Positions 37,459-47,501 of a stretch of 64,000 nt of DNA are shown here, piece after piece. This stretch comes from Arenibacter amylolyticus (GTDB lineage Bacteria > Bacteroidota > Bacteroidia > Flavobacteriales > Flavobacteriaceae): positions 1 to 64,000 of the forward strand of contig NZ_MTAZ01000005.1 of assembly GCF_002150785.1 (NCBI RefSeq), written 5' to 3'. Position numbers and translations under genes: made by a program. The notes below the pieces were generated by a model that was not told where the DNA came from, did not search any database, and saw only the letters and a program-made list of their open reading frames with translations. How positions within the stretch are numbered: the stretch's first letter is position 1; the number at the start of each line of letters is the position of its first letter.

Positions 37459-38571
37459 ATGAAGTATCAATCAAGAAAAAAAGCAATTTTGTTATTGGCC
37501 GATGGAACTATATTTCACGGCAAGTCTGTAGGTGACAAAGAAGGAACGGTCTTTGGAGAGGCGTGCTTTAATACCGGAATGACCGGATATCAGGAAATAT
37601 TCACTGATCCTTCCTATTACGGGCAGATCATGGTAACAAGCAATGCCCATATTGGCAATTATGGTACACGTGACGAAGAAGTAGAATCTGATACGGTACA
37701 AATAGCTGGTTTGGTATGCAAGAATTTCAGTTATAACTATTCCAGGGATCTATCCGATGCAAGTTTGTTAGAGTTTATGGAGAAGAGCAATTTGTTTGCC
37801 ATATCCGATGTAGATACCCGTGCTTTGGTAGGTTATATTAGAGATCATGGAGCCATGAACGCCGTTATGACCACCGATGTTAACAATATTGAAGAATTAA
37901 AAAAGCAGCTGGCCGAAGTGCCTAATATGGAAGGTTTGGAACTGGCTTCCAAAGTTTCTACCAAAGAAGCTTATTACTTTGGTGAGGAAACTGCAAAGTA
38001 TAGGATTGCAGCTTTGGATATTGGGATTAAAAGGAATATTCTTAGAAACCTAGCCAAAAGGGATGCTTATATAAAGGTGTTTCCTTACAACGCTACCTTC
38101 GAGGAAATGAGTGAATGGAATCCGGATGGATATTTTATTTCTAATGGACCTGGAGATCCAGATCCTTTGCACGAAGCCGTAGCAGCTGCTAAGAAAATGA
38201 TCGAATCTGGTAAGCCAGTATTTGGTATTTGCCTTGGACATCAGGTGTTGGCTTTGGCTAACGAGGTGTCTACTTATAAAATGCATAACGGACATAGGGG
38301 TATTAACCACCCGGTTATGAACCTATTGACAGGGAAAGGGGAAATCACTTCCCAAAATCATGGTTTTGCGGTGAATAAGGAAGAAGCAGAGGCTAATCCT
38401 AATTTAGAGTTGACCCATGTGCATCTAAATGACAATACCTTGGCTGGGATGAGGATAAAGGGGAAGGATGTATTTTCGGTTCAATACCACCCAGAAGCTA
38501 GTCCAGGACCCAATGATGCCAATTACCTATTTGATCAATTCTTAGAAATGATCCAATCTGCATCCAACTAA
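37459..38571 (+). CDS. carA: Carbamoyl-phosphate synthase small (glutaminase) subunit
   Basis: 370 residues. It hydrolyses glutamine and passes ammonia to CarB, for pyrimidine and arginine synthesis. The N-terminal domain has LLADGTIFHGKSVGDKEGTV and FGEACFNTGMTGYQEIFTDP. The class I amidotransferase domain contains the nucleophile Cys in FGICLGHQVLALA and the His-Glu pair in VQYHPEASPGPND. No carB is adjacent: eno follows, so the two subunits are encoded apart, as in many Flavobacteriaceae. Confidence 0.97.
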   Translation: MKYQSRKKAILLLADGTIFHGKSVGDKEGTVFGEACFNTGMTGYQEIFTDPSYYGQIMVTSNAHIGNYGTRDEEVESDTVQIAGLVCKNFSYNYSRDLSDASLLEFMEKSNLFAISDVDTRALVGYIRDHGAMNAVMTTDVNNIEELKKQLAEVPNMEGLELASKVSTKEAYYFGEETAKYRIAALDIGIKRNILRNLAKRDAYIKVFPYNATFEEMSEWNPDGYFISNGPGDPDPLHEAVAAAKKMIESGKPVFGICLGHQVLALANEVSTYKMHNGHRGINHPVMNLLTGKGEITSQNHGFAVNKEEAEANPNLELTHVHLNDNTLAGMRIKGKDVFSVQYHPEASPGPNDANYLFDQFLEMIQSASN

Positions 38572-38646
38572 AACGATAGAGTCCCATAATAGGCCCTAAA
38601 ACGGCTATTTGGGCGATAATAATAGGGAGGAACGGGCTTCCTTTAC

Positions 38647-38654
38647 TATATTTG
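38647..38654 (+). promoter_or_regulatory. Candidate -7 promoter element of eno
   Basis: TATATTTG fits TAnnTTTG, 34 nt before the eno ATG. A TTG exists upstream (38609-38611), but its spacing of 35 nt is too long, so the -33 half is unsupported. Confidence 0.45.
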
Positions 38655-38667
38655 CATAATAAATTAA

Positions 38668-39978
<1,311 letters not shown>

Positions 39979-40003
39979 TAGCTTTTCTTTTAATTGCAAC
40001 AAT

Positions 40004-40040
40004 AAAAAAATGCCATTCAAAACTTGAATGGCATTTTTTA
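40004..40040 (+). terminator. Terminator of eno
   Basis: The inverted repeat AAAAAAATGCCATTCAA (40004-40020) and TTGAATGGCATTTTTTA (40024-40040) has a 3-nt AAC loop. It ends in a T-run, 25 nt past the eno stop. The A/T symmetry also allows stopping of minus-strand transcription. Confidence 0.9.
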
Positions 40041-40121
40041 TTAATTAAATCGAGCTATTGTTATTATATCAGAAATAAATATTTATATTATACTTTATTA
40101 ACCAACCCTTTAAAATAACCT

Positions 40122-41663
40122 ATGATCAACTTTCTATTTGTATCCGCAGAGAACGATGGCATTGCTAGATGCAAGGCGGGTGGAATGGGGGATGTGGTCC
40201 GTGATGTACCACGACATATTTCTGGGCGCGGAGATGCTGCGCATATCGTTGTGCCTTCCTATTCCAGGCTACACCAAAACGGAACGCTGGTGGGGACCAT
40301 GTCTCTTAATCTAAGGGGGATGGAATATTTGGCGGAACTATATAAAGTTCCTCCGAAGAGGGAGTTTGATAATGTGCATCACTATGTTGTACATCATCCG
40401 GAAATAACCGCAGGGGAAATAGGTCATATCTACCATGACGATCCTGAGGAGGCTTTCTATACCGACAATGTAAAATACACCATTTTTTGTACAGCGGTTG
40501 CCGAAGCTATAAAGTTGGGGTACTTTGGCGAGCTAGATATTGTGCATATGCACGACTGGCACTCTAGTCTTTTACTGTTCTTAAAAACGTACCACCCGGA
40601 TTACACCGATTTAAAGAAGATGCGTTTTGTGTATACCATACACAATCTCGCTATTCAAGGGATAAGACCCTTCTACAATAACTATTCGTCCTTGTCCCAT
40701 TGGTTTCCAAATATCCCTATTGATGAGGAAGCCTTAAGGGACCATCGTTACCAAGACTGTATTAACCTTATGGCCGTAGGGATTCGGCTTGCAGATGCTG
40801 TGCATACCGTATCTCCCTCCTATAAGGAAGATGTGCTGTTGCCTAGCAATCCGCCAGAGTTTATTGGGGGAGAAGGATTGGAAACGGATCTGCAGCAAGC
40901 GAATAACGAAGGAAGGCTGTTTGGAATCTTAAATGGTGCCAACTACAATAATATTAGGGTAGCAGAAACAGGTTTTATTTATAGAAATATTGTAAAAGCC
41001 CTTTTTGGATGGCTACAAGACGAGAATAAAAAATATAAGGCCGACTTCCTTGCCCATACAGGAGAGAAGGTAATGAGGTATGTTTCCAATAGGCCTAAAT
41101 TTATCATCTCTAGTGTGGCCAGATTAACAGAACAGAAGTTTTACTTTTTTAAGCGATCTCCAGAAGCATTTGAAGAAATTCTGGAAAAATTGAAAAAGGT
41201 TGATGGAATTTTTATGCTCTTGGGAACTGGGGCGCCAGATTATGAGCAACTGTTTCGCGAGTTGAGCTATAAGCACGAAAACTTTATTTTTACCAACGGA
41301 CAGTCCGAAGACCTTATAGATTCTATTTATCTGGAAACCGACCTTTACTTTATGCCCAGCTTATTTGAGCCATGCGGAATAAGTCAGATGTTGTCCATGC
41401 GAAATGGAAATCCCTGTTTGGTTCATAACACTGGGGGGCTAAAGGATACTGTGGAACATATGAAAACTGGTTTTAGTTTTGATGGGGACACCTATGATGA
41501 GAAGATCAAAAACATGTTGGAAGTGACAGAACAGGCAATTGACATTTTTATCAACGATAAACCAAAATGGAAGAAGATAGGGGCCAACGCCAAAAAAATG
41601 AGATTTACCTGGGAAAAATCCTTGGATGAATACTATAAATATTTGTATTCCATTAATCCATAA
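40122..41663 (+). CDS. Glycogen/starch synthase (GT5 family)
   Basis: 513 residues, GT-B fold. The N-terminal nucleotide-sugar loop is CKAGGMGDVVRDVP, which replaces the common KTGGLGDV of GlgA with KAGGMGDV. Glucan-binding and active-site segments are VHMHDWHSSLLL and YTIHNLAIQGIRPF. The acceptor/donor domain carries SSVARLTEQKFYFFKR (Lys-rich phosphate-binding turn), and LFEPCGISQMLSMRNGNPCL with NTGGLKDTV, the EPCG signature. It probably extends alpha-1,4-glucan from ADP- or UDP-glucose; the donor is not determined. No other glycogen gene (glgB, glgC) is nearby, so the name glgA is withheld. Downstream gene is gltA. Confidence 0.82.
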   Translation: MINFLFVSAENDGIARCKAGGMGDVVRDVPRHISGRGDAAHIVVPSYSRLHQNGTLVGTMSLNLRGMEYLAELYKVPPKREFDNVHHYVVHHPEITAGEIGHIYHDDPEEAFYTDNVKYTIFCTAVAEAIKLGYFGELDIVHMHDWHSSLLLFLKTYHPDYTDLKKMRFVYTIHNLAIQGIRPFYNNYSSLSHWFPNIPIDEEALRDHRYQDCINLMAVGIRLADAVHTVSPSYKEDVLLPSNPPEFIGGEGLETDLQQANNEGRLFGILNGANYNNIRVAETGFIYRNIVKALFGWLQDENKKYKADFLAHTGEKVMRYVSNRPKFIISSVARLTEQKFYFFKRSPEAFEEILEKLKKVDGIFMLLGTGAPDYEQLFRELSYKHENFIFTNGQSEDLIDSIYLETDLYFMPSLFEPCGISQMLSMRNGNPCLVHNTGGLKDTVEHMKTGFSFDGDTYDEKIKNMLEVTEQAIDIFINDKPKWKKIGANAKKMRFTWEKSLDEYYKYLYSINP

Positions 41664-41724
41664 ATAAAGGCTCCGCTTTTATTAAATCGATTTCATAATA
41701 ATTTGTAAAATAAGAAATCCTGAA

Positions 41725-41755
41725 TTGTTAAACTTAGGTGTTTTTAGTAATTTTA
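41725..41755 (+). promoter_or_regulatory. Candidate promoter of gltA
   Basis: TTG (41725-41727), 20 nt, then TAATTTTA (41748-41755), one base from the consensus TAnnTTTG and one base from the consensus spacing; 30 nt before the gltA ATG. Confidence 0.42.
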
Positions 41756-41785
41756 CCGTTAATCAAAAAAATAGGAAGCTAAGAA

Positions 41786-43069
41786 ATGTCAAATAACGCA
41801 AGATTGGAATATGCTGGAAAAAGTTACGAATTTCCAGTGATAAAAGGTACTGAGAATGAATTGGCCATCGATATAAAAACTATGCGTTCCGCTACGGGAA
41901 TGATCACTATCGATCCTGGCTATAAGAATACGGGCTCTTGTCAAAGTGCCATTACGTTTCTGGACGGGGAAAAAGGCATGTTGCGGTACAGAGGGTATTC
42001 CATTGAAGAATTAGCGGAAAAGGCAGATTTTTTAGAAGTGGCCTATTTGTTGATTTTTGGGGAATTGCCCAATCAAGAGGAACTCAACAAATTTCATAAC
42101 GATATTAAGGGAGAGTCTCATGTAGATGAGGAGATGAAGAAAATTTTGGACGGTTTTCCAAAATCGGCGCACCCCATGGGAGTGCTTACTAGTTTAACTT
42201 CTGCTTTGATTGCATTTAACCCCAGCTCTGTGAATGTATCCTCCGAAAAGGAGATGTATTGGGCCATTGTAAGAATCTTGGCAAAATTTCCCGTACTGGT
42301 AGCATGGACCTTAAGAAAGAAAAAAGGCCTTCCGTTAGATTATGGGGATGATACCTTGGGCTATGTGGAGAACATCCATAAGATGATGTTTAAAAGACCC
42401 AACCACCAATATGAAAAGAACAAGGTGGTCATCGATGCCCTGGATAAATTATTGATCCTACATGCAGACCACGAGCAGAACTGCTCCACCTCTACCGTAC
42501 GTATGGTGGGGTCGTCTCACGCGGGGCTGTTTGCCTCCTTGTCCGCAGGGATCGCTGCATTATGGGGTCCTTTGCACGGTGGGGCTAATCAAGCCGTATT
42601 GGAGATGCTAGAGGCTATTGCGGCCGATGGTGGGGATACCAAGAAATATATGAACAAGGCCAAGGATAAAAACGATCCATTTAGATTAATGGGCTTTGGG
42701 CATAGAGTATATAAGAATTTTGATCCAAGGGCTAGAATAATAAAAAAGGCAGCAGACGAGGTGTTGAGTGATCTTGGGTTGGAAGATCCTATTTTGGATA
42801 TTGCCAAAGGCTTGGAAAAAGAAGCACTGGAAGATTCCTATTTTGTAGATAGAAAATTATATCCAAACGTAGATTTTTATTCTGGAATCATCTACAGGTC
42901 GCTAGGAATTCCAACTGAAATGTTCACGGTAATGTTTGCCTTGGGCCGTTTACCGGGGTGGATTGCCCAGTGGAGGGAAATGAGGTTGAACAACGAACCT
43001 ATAGGTCGTCCTAGACAGGTATACGTTGGGCATCCGTCCAGGGAGTTTGTAGAATTGGATAAAAGATAA
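41786..43069 (+). CDS. gltA: Citrate synthase
   Basis: 427 residues, type of hexameric bacterial enzyme. It condenses oxaloacetate and acetyl-CoA to citrate. Active-site His and context: NCSTSTVRMVGSSHAGLFAS, GPLHGGANQAVLEML, FGHRVYKNFDPRA (His) and the catalytic Asp region ALEDSYFVDRKLYPNVDFYS. The N-terminal ELAIDIKTMRSATGMITIDP and SITFL region is usual for the family. Stands alone, with its own promoter-like site and a 10-bp terminator stem behind it. Confidence 0.96.
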   Translation: MSNNARLEYAGKSYEFPVIKGTENELAIDIKTMRSATGMITIDPGYKNTGSCQSAITFLDGEKGMLRYRGYSIEELAEKADFLEVAYLLIFGELPNQEELNKFHNDIKGESHVDEEMKKILDGFPKSAHPMGVLTSLTSALIAFNPSSVNVSSEKEMYWAIVRILAKFPVLVAWTLRKKKGLPLDYGDDTLGYVENIHKMMFKRPNHQYEKNKVVIDALDKLLILHADHEQNCSTSTVRMVGSSHAGLFASLSAGIAALWGPLHGGANQAVLEMLEAIAADGGDTKKYMNKAKDKNDPFRLMGFGHRVYKNFDPRARIIKKAADEVLSDLGLEDPILDIAKGLEKEALEDSYFVDRKLYPNVDFYSGIIYRSLGIPTEMFTVMFALGRLPGWIAQWREMRLNNEPIGRPRQVYVGHPSREFVELDKR

Positions 43070-43090
43070 TAGGACCCCCTATTGATTACA

Positions 43091-43130
43091 CTGCCCCAAG
43101 TATTTAAAATGCTTGGGGCAGGTTATTTAT
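43091..43130 (+). terminator. Terminator of gltA
   Basis: CTGCCCCAAG (43091-43100) and CTTGGGGCAG (43112-43121) form a perfect 10-bp stem with an 11-nt loop, followed by GTTATTTAT. It lies 22 nt after the gltA stop. Confidence 0.8.
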
Positions 43131-43144
43131 AAGCATAAGTATTT

Positions 43145-43152
43145 TATATTTG
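43145..43152 (+). promoter_or_regulatory. Candidate -7 promoter element of the DDAH-like gene
   Basis: TATATTTG matches TAnnTTTG and ends 14 nt before the ATG at 43167. TTA, not TTG, stands near -33. Confidence 0.45.
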
Positions 43153-43166
43153 ATTAAAAATCGGCA

Positions 43167-44081
43167 ATGATAAAGTTGAATATTAAGGACGAGACTTCAA
43201 GTTTAAAGTCGGTGGTGTTGGGAACAGCAGTTCATAGCGGTCCAGTCCCCTTGGCAGAGGAGGCGTATGATCCAAAGTCGTTACAGCACATTCTAGCGGG
43301 TACCTATCCCAAGGAGGAAGATATGATAGGTGAAATAGCGGCCTTTACCGCGGTCTTGGAAAAACATAATGTACAAGTGTTTAGTCCGAAGGTCATTGCA
43401 AATTGCAACCAGATCTTTGCTAGGGATATCGCCTTTGTCATAGAAGATAAGTTGATTAAAGCAAATATCCTTCCAGACAGGGAAAGAGAGTTCGATGCTA
43501 TAAAATACGTCCTAAAGAAAATACATGAAGACCAAATTATTTACCCTCCTAAGGAGGTTCATATAGAAGGCGGGGATGTAATGCCGTGGAACGATCATAT
43601 ATTTATAGGCACTTATACCGGGCCGGATTATGCCGATTATATAACCGCTAGAACCAATAAAGCGGCTGTGGAATTTTTAAAGGAAAAGTTTCCGAATAAG
43701 ACGGTTAAGGCCTTCGAACTTCGTAAATCCAACACCAATCCCAAGGAAAATGCCCTGCATTTGGATTGTTGTTTTCAGCCCATAGGTAGGGATATGGCAA
43801 TTTTGCATAAAAATGGATTCTTGGTAGAAGAGGAATACCAATGGTTGGTAGATTACTTTGGGAAAGACAAGGTATTTGAGATTACCAAAGAGGAGATGTA
43901 TAATATGATGAGCAATGTTTTTTCCATTTCGCCAACCGTGGTGGTGTCGGAGCGTAATTTTACCAGGTTAAACAACTGGCTTAGGGACCGTGGGATAACC
44001 GTAGAGGAAATTCCCTATGCGGAAGTTTCCAAACAGGGAGGTTTGCTTAGGTGTAGCACCTTACCACTGGTTAGGGAGTAG
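43167..44081 (+). CDS. Dimethylarginine dimethylaminohydrolase-like / arginine-deiminase-family hydrolase
   Basis: 304 residues, guanidine-modifying (pentein) fold. Catalytic features: Asp in FARDIAFVIED, a His-Asp pair in HIEGGDVM and NALHLDCCFQPIG, and the likely nucleophile Cys near the C-terminus (GGLLRCSTLPLVR). Family members hydrolyse methylated arginine or arginine to citrulline, or transfer amidino groups. The protein lies upstream of CtlX, another member of the superfamily, with a 245-nt gap and its own promoter, so the two may be used in the same nitrogen-source pathway but are probably not one operon. Exact substrate cannot be read from the sequence. Confidence 0.82.
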   Translation: MIKLNIKDETSSLKSVVLGTAVHSGPVPLAEEAYDPKSLQHILAGTYPKEEDMIGEIAAFTAVLEKHNVQVFSPKVIANCNQIFARDIAFVIEDKLIKANILPDREREFDAIKYVLKKIHEDQIIYPPKEVHIEGGDVMPWNDHIFIGTYTGPDYADYITARTNKAAVEFLKEKFPNKTVKAFELRKSNTNPKENALHLDCCFQPIGRDMAILHKNGFLVEEEYQWLVDYFGKDKVFEITKEEMYNMMSNVFSISPTVVVSERNFTRLNNWLRDRGITVEEIPYAEVSKQGGLLRCSTLPLVRE

Positions 44082-44207
44082 CTTATGTGGATGCCACAAC
44101 GTGTTGCGTATTTCCTATAAAAATGGACAGTGGTACCAGTAAAGTGGGGGAGGCTAAAGGCTTATTTTATACAAAATCAATAGTACTCCATTTACAGGAA
44201 TAAAAGA

Positions 44208-44215
44208 TATCTTTG
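44208..44215 (+). promoter_or_regulatory. Candidate -7 promoter element of ctlX
   Basis: TATCTTTG matches TAnnTTTG, 111 nt before the ctlX ATG. No TTG at the expected distance. It would imply a long leader. Confidence 0.33.
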
Positions 44216-44326
44216 CCCCGGCTTAAAACGGTGGCCATGGACAGTTTAAGGTCCGTTGCCAGCCAAATTATCATTCCAATTCAATTCGTTTAGGTTTAGT
44301 GTTTCAATTTTTTAAAAATTAAAATA

Positions 44327-45256
44327 ATGCAGATTACCAATAACATTCTTATGATCCGTCCGGTAAATTTTCGGATGAACGAGCAGACTGCAGTAAACAA
44401 TTACTTTCAGGAAGATATTGATTTAAAAAATAAAGAGATAAATAGTAGGGCCCAGGCAGAGTTCGATGCCTTTGTACGTGTGCTAAGGGAAAAGGGTGTA
44501 AACGTAATTGTAATGGAAGATAGGAAGGAGGTAGATACTCCAGATGCAGTGTTCCCTAACAATTGGATATCTTTTCATGAAGATGGTACTGTGGGACTTT
44601 ATCCCTTATTTGCGGAAAATAGGAGAAAGGAGCGTAGGGAGGATGTTTTGGATGTTTTGGAGGAAAAAGGTTTTGTTATCCGTAATATTATGGATTATAC
44701 CGCTGCAGAGGCCGAAGAATTGTTCCTTGAGGCTACCGGGGTTATGATCTTGGATAGGGAAAACCAAAAGGCGTATTGTGCCCTTTCCCAGCGTGCAGAT
44801 GAGGATCTTTTAATAGAATTTTGTGAGGATTTTGAGTTTACTCCTGTAGTATTTACCGCTTACCAATCTGTAAATGGAGGAAGGAAACCAATTTATCACA
44901 CCAATGTTATGATGTGCTTGGCAGAAACCTTTGCCGTTATCTGCTTGGATTCGATAGATGATAACAAGGAAAAGAAAAATGTGGTTTCCCATTTAAAGAA
45001 AGATGGAAAGGAAATTATCGCTATTACCGAGGCGCAAATGCACCAATTTGCCGGCAATATGCTTCAAGTGTTGGGAATGGGGAATAAGCGACTTCTTGTG
45101 ATGAGTACCACTGCTTATGAGAGCCTTAGGCCCGACCAGATTGCAGCGATCGAAAAACATTGTGAAATTGTACACAGTTCCTTGGATACCATTGAAACCT
45201 GTGGGGGAGGAAGTGCAAGATGCATGATGGCAGAGGTGTTTTTGCCAAAAGAATAG
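44327..45256 (+). CDS. ctlX: CtlX-type citrulline utilization hydrolase
   Basis: 309 residues. The start MQITNNILMIRPVNFRMNEQ and the segment DAVFPNNWISFHEDGTVGLY with PLFAENRRKERRED are diagnostic of the CtlX group. The active-site His is in KPIYHTNVMMCLAE and the Cys in GGGSARCMMAEVFLP, both in pentein-fold positions. Reported for the family: hydrolysis in citrulline or arginine use. It follows the DDAH-like gene by 245 nt, and a terminator sits right behind the stop. It is convergent with the BCCT transporter gene. Confidence 0.86.
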   Translation: MQITNNILMIRPVNFRMNEQTAVNNYFQEDIDLKNKEINSRAQAEFDAFVRVLREKGVNVIVMEDRKEVDTPDAVFPNNWISFHEDGTVGLYPLFAENRRKERREDVLDVLEEKGFVIRNIMDYTAAEAEELFLEATGVMILDRENQKAYCALSQRADEDLLIEFCEDFEFTPVVFTAYQSVNGGRKPIYHTNVMMCLAETFAVICLDSIDDNKEKKNVVSHLKKDGKEIIAITEAQMHQFAGNMLQVLGMGNKRLLVMSTTAYESLRPDQIAAIEKHCEIVHSSLDTIETCGGGSARCMMAEVFLPKE

Positions 45257-45278
45257 TCTTTTTGACTCAAAATTTAAT

Positions 45279-45330
45279 AGGCTTCCTAATTTAGGCTATT
45301 CTCATGCCCGGATCTAGGAAGCCTTTTTTG
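45279..45330 (+). terminator. Terminator of ctlX overlapping the BCCT gene end
   Basis: AGGCTTCCTA (45279-45288) and TAGGAAGCCT (45315-45324) form a perfect 10-bp stem across a 26-nt loop, then TTTTTT. The stem covers the stop codon and last codons of the convergent BCCT gene. Confidence 0.75.
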
Positions 45331-46734
45331 TATTATCAACTGCCTTAGAAATAATAGGGTCATAAATATCATGAAAAAGGCAAAGGGTAGGGAGGTGATG
45401 ATCAATAACTTTTGTGCCGCTACCAACACATCTACCGCTGGTTTGGCATTTCCCAAAAGAATCATGGCAACGGTAGTAAGAAATAGGAAAATAGACCAAA
45501 GCAGGCGATGTAATTTTTTCGGGTTTTTGTTCCCCTTATCCGAAAACATGCTCAATACATAAACTGCAGAATCTACCGAAGTAACCAAGAATCCGATTAA
45601 GAGTACAATGGTGGTCAAGTTTAATAGGGTGGCCATGGGGTAATTGGCAAAGAATATAAATAGGGAGGAAAATACCCCGCTAAACTCCCCCTGGTAACCA
45701 CCCCAGCCCTCTATGAGTTGAAAGGCCGAGCTTCCAAAAACGGAAAACCAGAAAAATGTTCCCAAACTAGGGACAATTAATACTCCCAATGACAATTGTC
45801 GCAAGGTGCGTCCTTTGGATATGCGTGCAATGAAAATTCCTGTAAAAGGAGCCCAGGCAATCCAAAATGCCCAATAGTAATAGGTCCAGTCCGTTAAAAA
45901 TGCAATGCCCGGATCATAGTCTCCATAGGCTAAACTCATAGGGATAAAATCTATGAAATATTGCCAAGTAGCTTTGAAAAAATTTATAAGAACCATATTG
46001 ATATCGCTGTTGAAAAAAGTAAATAACAACAAGGCAAGGGTAATTCGGATGTTTATTTTAGAGATTACTTTTATCCCTCTCTTAACACCGTTCCAGGCAG
46101 AATATAGGGCAAGGGAAGAGATAAGTGTGGTTAATAATAAGGTGGCATATAGTCCGTTATTTGCAGAGAATACATGGTTTATTCCCCCATTTATCTGAGT
46201 AGTACCCAGGCCAATGGCGGCTACCAGACCAAATACCGTGGTAATAATGGTTAAAATATCGATGCCCAGTTTTATGGGCTTTTGGGATACTGCGTCTTCA
46301 AGAGTGGCGCTTACCAATACCTTTCGTTTTTTTGTGAAAAGGAAATAGCCGATGACCATTGCGAAAAGTCCGTAAAATGCCCAAGCCGTAAAGCCCCATT
46401 GATAAAAGGTGTAGGTTAAGGCAAGGATGTCTGGGGTGGCCTGGGAAGCGTAGGGTGGATGTTGTTGCATAAAAACAGGTTCTTGTACCGCCCGTAATAA
46501 TATACCGGCGCCCATCCCGGCACTGTACAACATGGCAATCCATGCCCAAAAACTATGCTCCGGAAACTGTGAAGATTTTCCAAGTCTGATGCTCCCTAAG
46601 GGGGACAAGGCAATGCCCAATAGTAAGAGCACACAGCCTAAGCCTAAATAGAGATAAAAGGCTCCAAAATAATTTCGTACCCAAAGTGAGGTTGCTTCTA
46701 TGGTGTTGTAGGTAGCCTCGGTAGCTAGGAACAC
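45286..46734 (-). CDS. BCCT family transporter (conventional start loses first helix)
   Basis: 482 residues as drawn from GTG at 46734. Betaine/choline/carnitine-type secondary transporter: SAGMGAGILLRAVQEPVF corresponds to the GxGxG region and WTYYYWAFWIAWAPFTGIFI with ARISKGRTLRQL is the family signature. The aromatic MFWGVAEP-like part of the betaine site is LLRAVQEP here, so the substrate may differ. The GTG start lies inside the first membrane helix. In-frame coding-like sequence continues to a stop at 46891-46893 without ATG, GTG or TTG; an ATT at 46812, after an A-rich tract, would give a complete N-terminus with a charged tail and helix 1. The real start is therefore in doubt. Confidence 0.85.
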   Translation of the reverse strand: MFLATEATYNTIEATSLWVRNYFGAFYLYLGLGCVLLLLGIALSPLGSIRLGKSSQFPEHSFWAWIAMLYSAGMGAGILLRAVQEPVFMQQHPPYASQATPDILALTYTFYQWGFTAWAFYGLFAMVIGYFLFTKKRKVLVSATLEDAVSQKPIKLGIDILTIITTVFGLVAAIGLGTTQINGGINHVFSANNGLYATLLLTTLISSLALYSAWNGVKRGIKVISKINIRITLALLLFTFFNSDINMVLINFFKATWQYFIDFIPMSLAYGDYDPGIAFLTDWTYYYWAFWIAWAPFTGIFIARISKGRTLRQLSLGVLIVPSLGTFFWFSVFGSSAFQLIEGWGGYQGEFSGVFSSLFIFFANYPMATLLNLTTIVLLIGFLVTSVDSAVYVLSMFSDKGNKNPKKLHRLLWSIFLFLTTVAMILLGNAKPAVDVLVAAQKLLIITSLPFAFFMIFMTLLFLRQLIIQKRLPRSGHENSLN

Positions 46735-46924
46735 CGTTAAAATCAGGAGGGTTAAGATCCCGATTGAAATGGAGAGTAGTGGGTTTTTAAAAATGGATCT
46801 GAGTGCCTTAATTTTTTTCTCGATTAATAGTTTACGGAGTCTAACTGCCCTTATAATTAATACGTGTTTCCAAGATGTAAATTGTTGTTTTCATAGAAAC
46901 TGGTGTCAATTGAAAAATTAGGAA

Positions 46925-47350
46925 TTAGAGGTCTTCAATGGAAGTGGGGGAATTGTCTGCCCTATATCCCAGCATCTTAGTAAAAAACTTCTGTATTGCC
47001 TTGGTGTCTGCTTTTATCTGAATATAATACTCGTCCCTGTAAATGGTATATAGTCCCAAATCCGTTTTGTATAGCGATAATTTATAATAGGGGATAATGA
47101 GTCCGAAGGTCTCCAATAAAGATCTAAATCGTATAATGATTCCCTGAGGGCGGAGTTCTATATTGCAAGTATTTGTGTTATTGTCTAAGAGCAGTAAATT
47201 CTTTATTTGACTACTGCTGTCCACGATAAACAGTTTGGGAGAGCCTATACCGTTTAGGGCAAACCGTTCTTTTATAGTAAATGGCTTGCCTACTTCCTTG
47301 TCTATTTTTCGCAAGACTTCTTTATTGTTATAGGAAACGTTGAGTAGCAT
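46925..47350 (-). CDS. Hypothetical protein, small cytosolic
   Basis: 141 residues, ATG start, no signal peptide or membrane helix. The sequence looks globular with charged helices (NKEVLRKIDKEVGKPFTIKE), hydrophobic beta strands (GIIIRFRSLL, YTIYRDEYYIQIKAD) and a C-terminal helix (TKAIQKFFTKMLGY). I recognise no family. Same strand as the BCCT gene, ending 30 nt before the earliest possible BCCT open frame, so the two could share an mRNA. Confidence 0.6.
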   Translation of the reverse strand: MLLNVSYNNKEVLRKIDKEVGKPFTIKERFALNGIGSPKLFIVDSSSQIKNLLLLDNNTNTCNIELRPQGIIIRFRSLLETFGLIIPYYKLSLYKTDLGLYTIYRDEYYIQIKADTKAIQKFFTKMLGYRADNSPTSIEDL

Positions 47351-47471
47351 TCTAGTTTGTTTTTTCCCTACTAGGGCTTTTGTTAGGGCGTTATAGCATA
47401 TAAAGTTAAAGAAATCTTCTTACTTCCATGGCTGTATGGGTACATCATCTCGTAGTAACAAGAAAATTGTT

Positions 47472-47479
47472 TAATTTTG
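47472..47479 (+). promoter_or_regulatory. Candidate -7 promoter element of argS
   Basis: TAATTTTG matches TAnnTTTG and lies 22 nt before the argS ATG. No -33 TTG at 19 nt. Confidence 0.45.
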
Positions 47480-47501
47480 CAGGCTTAAACACCAGAACTT
47501 A

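Noticed and set aside
38572-38646. Possible terminator after carA
   Set aside because: The inverted repeats are short and no T-run follows, so I could not support one.
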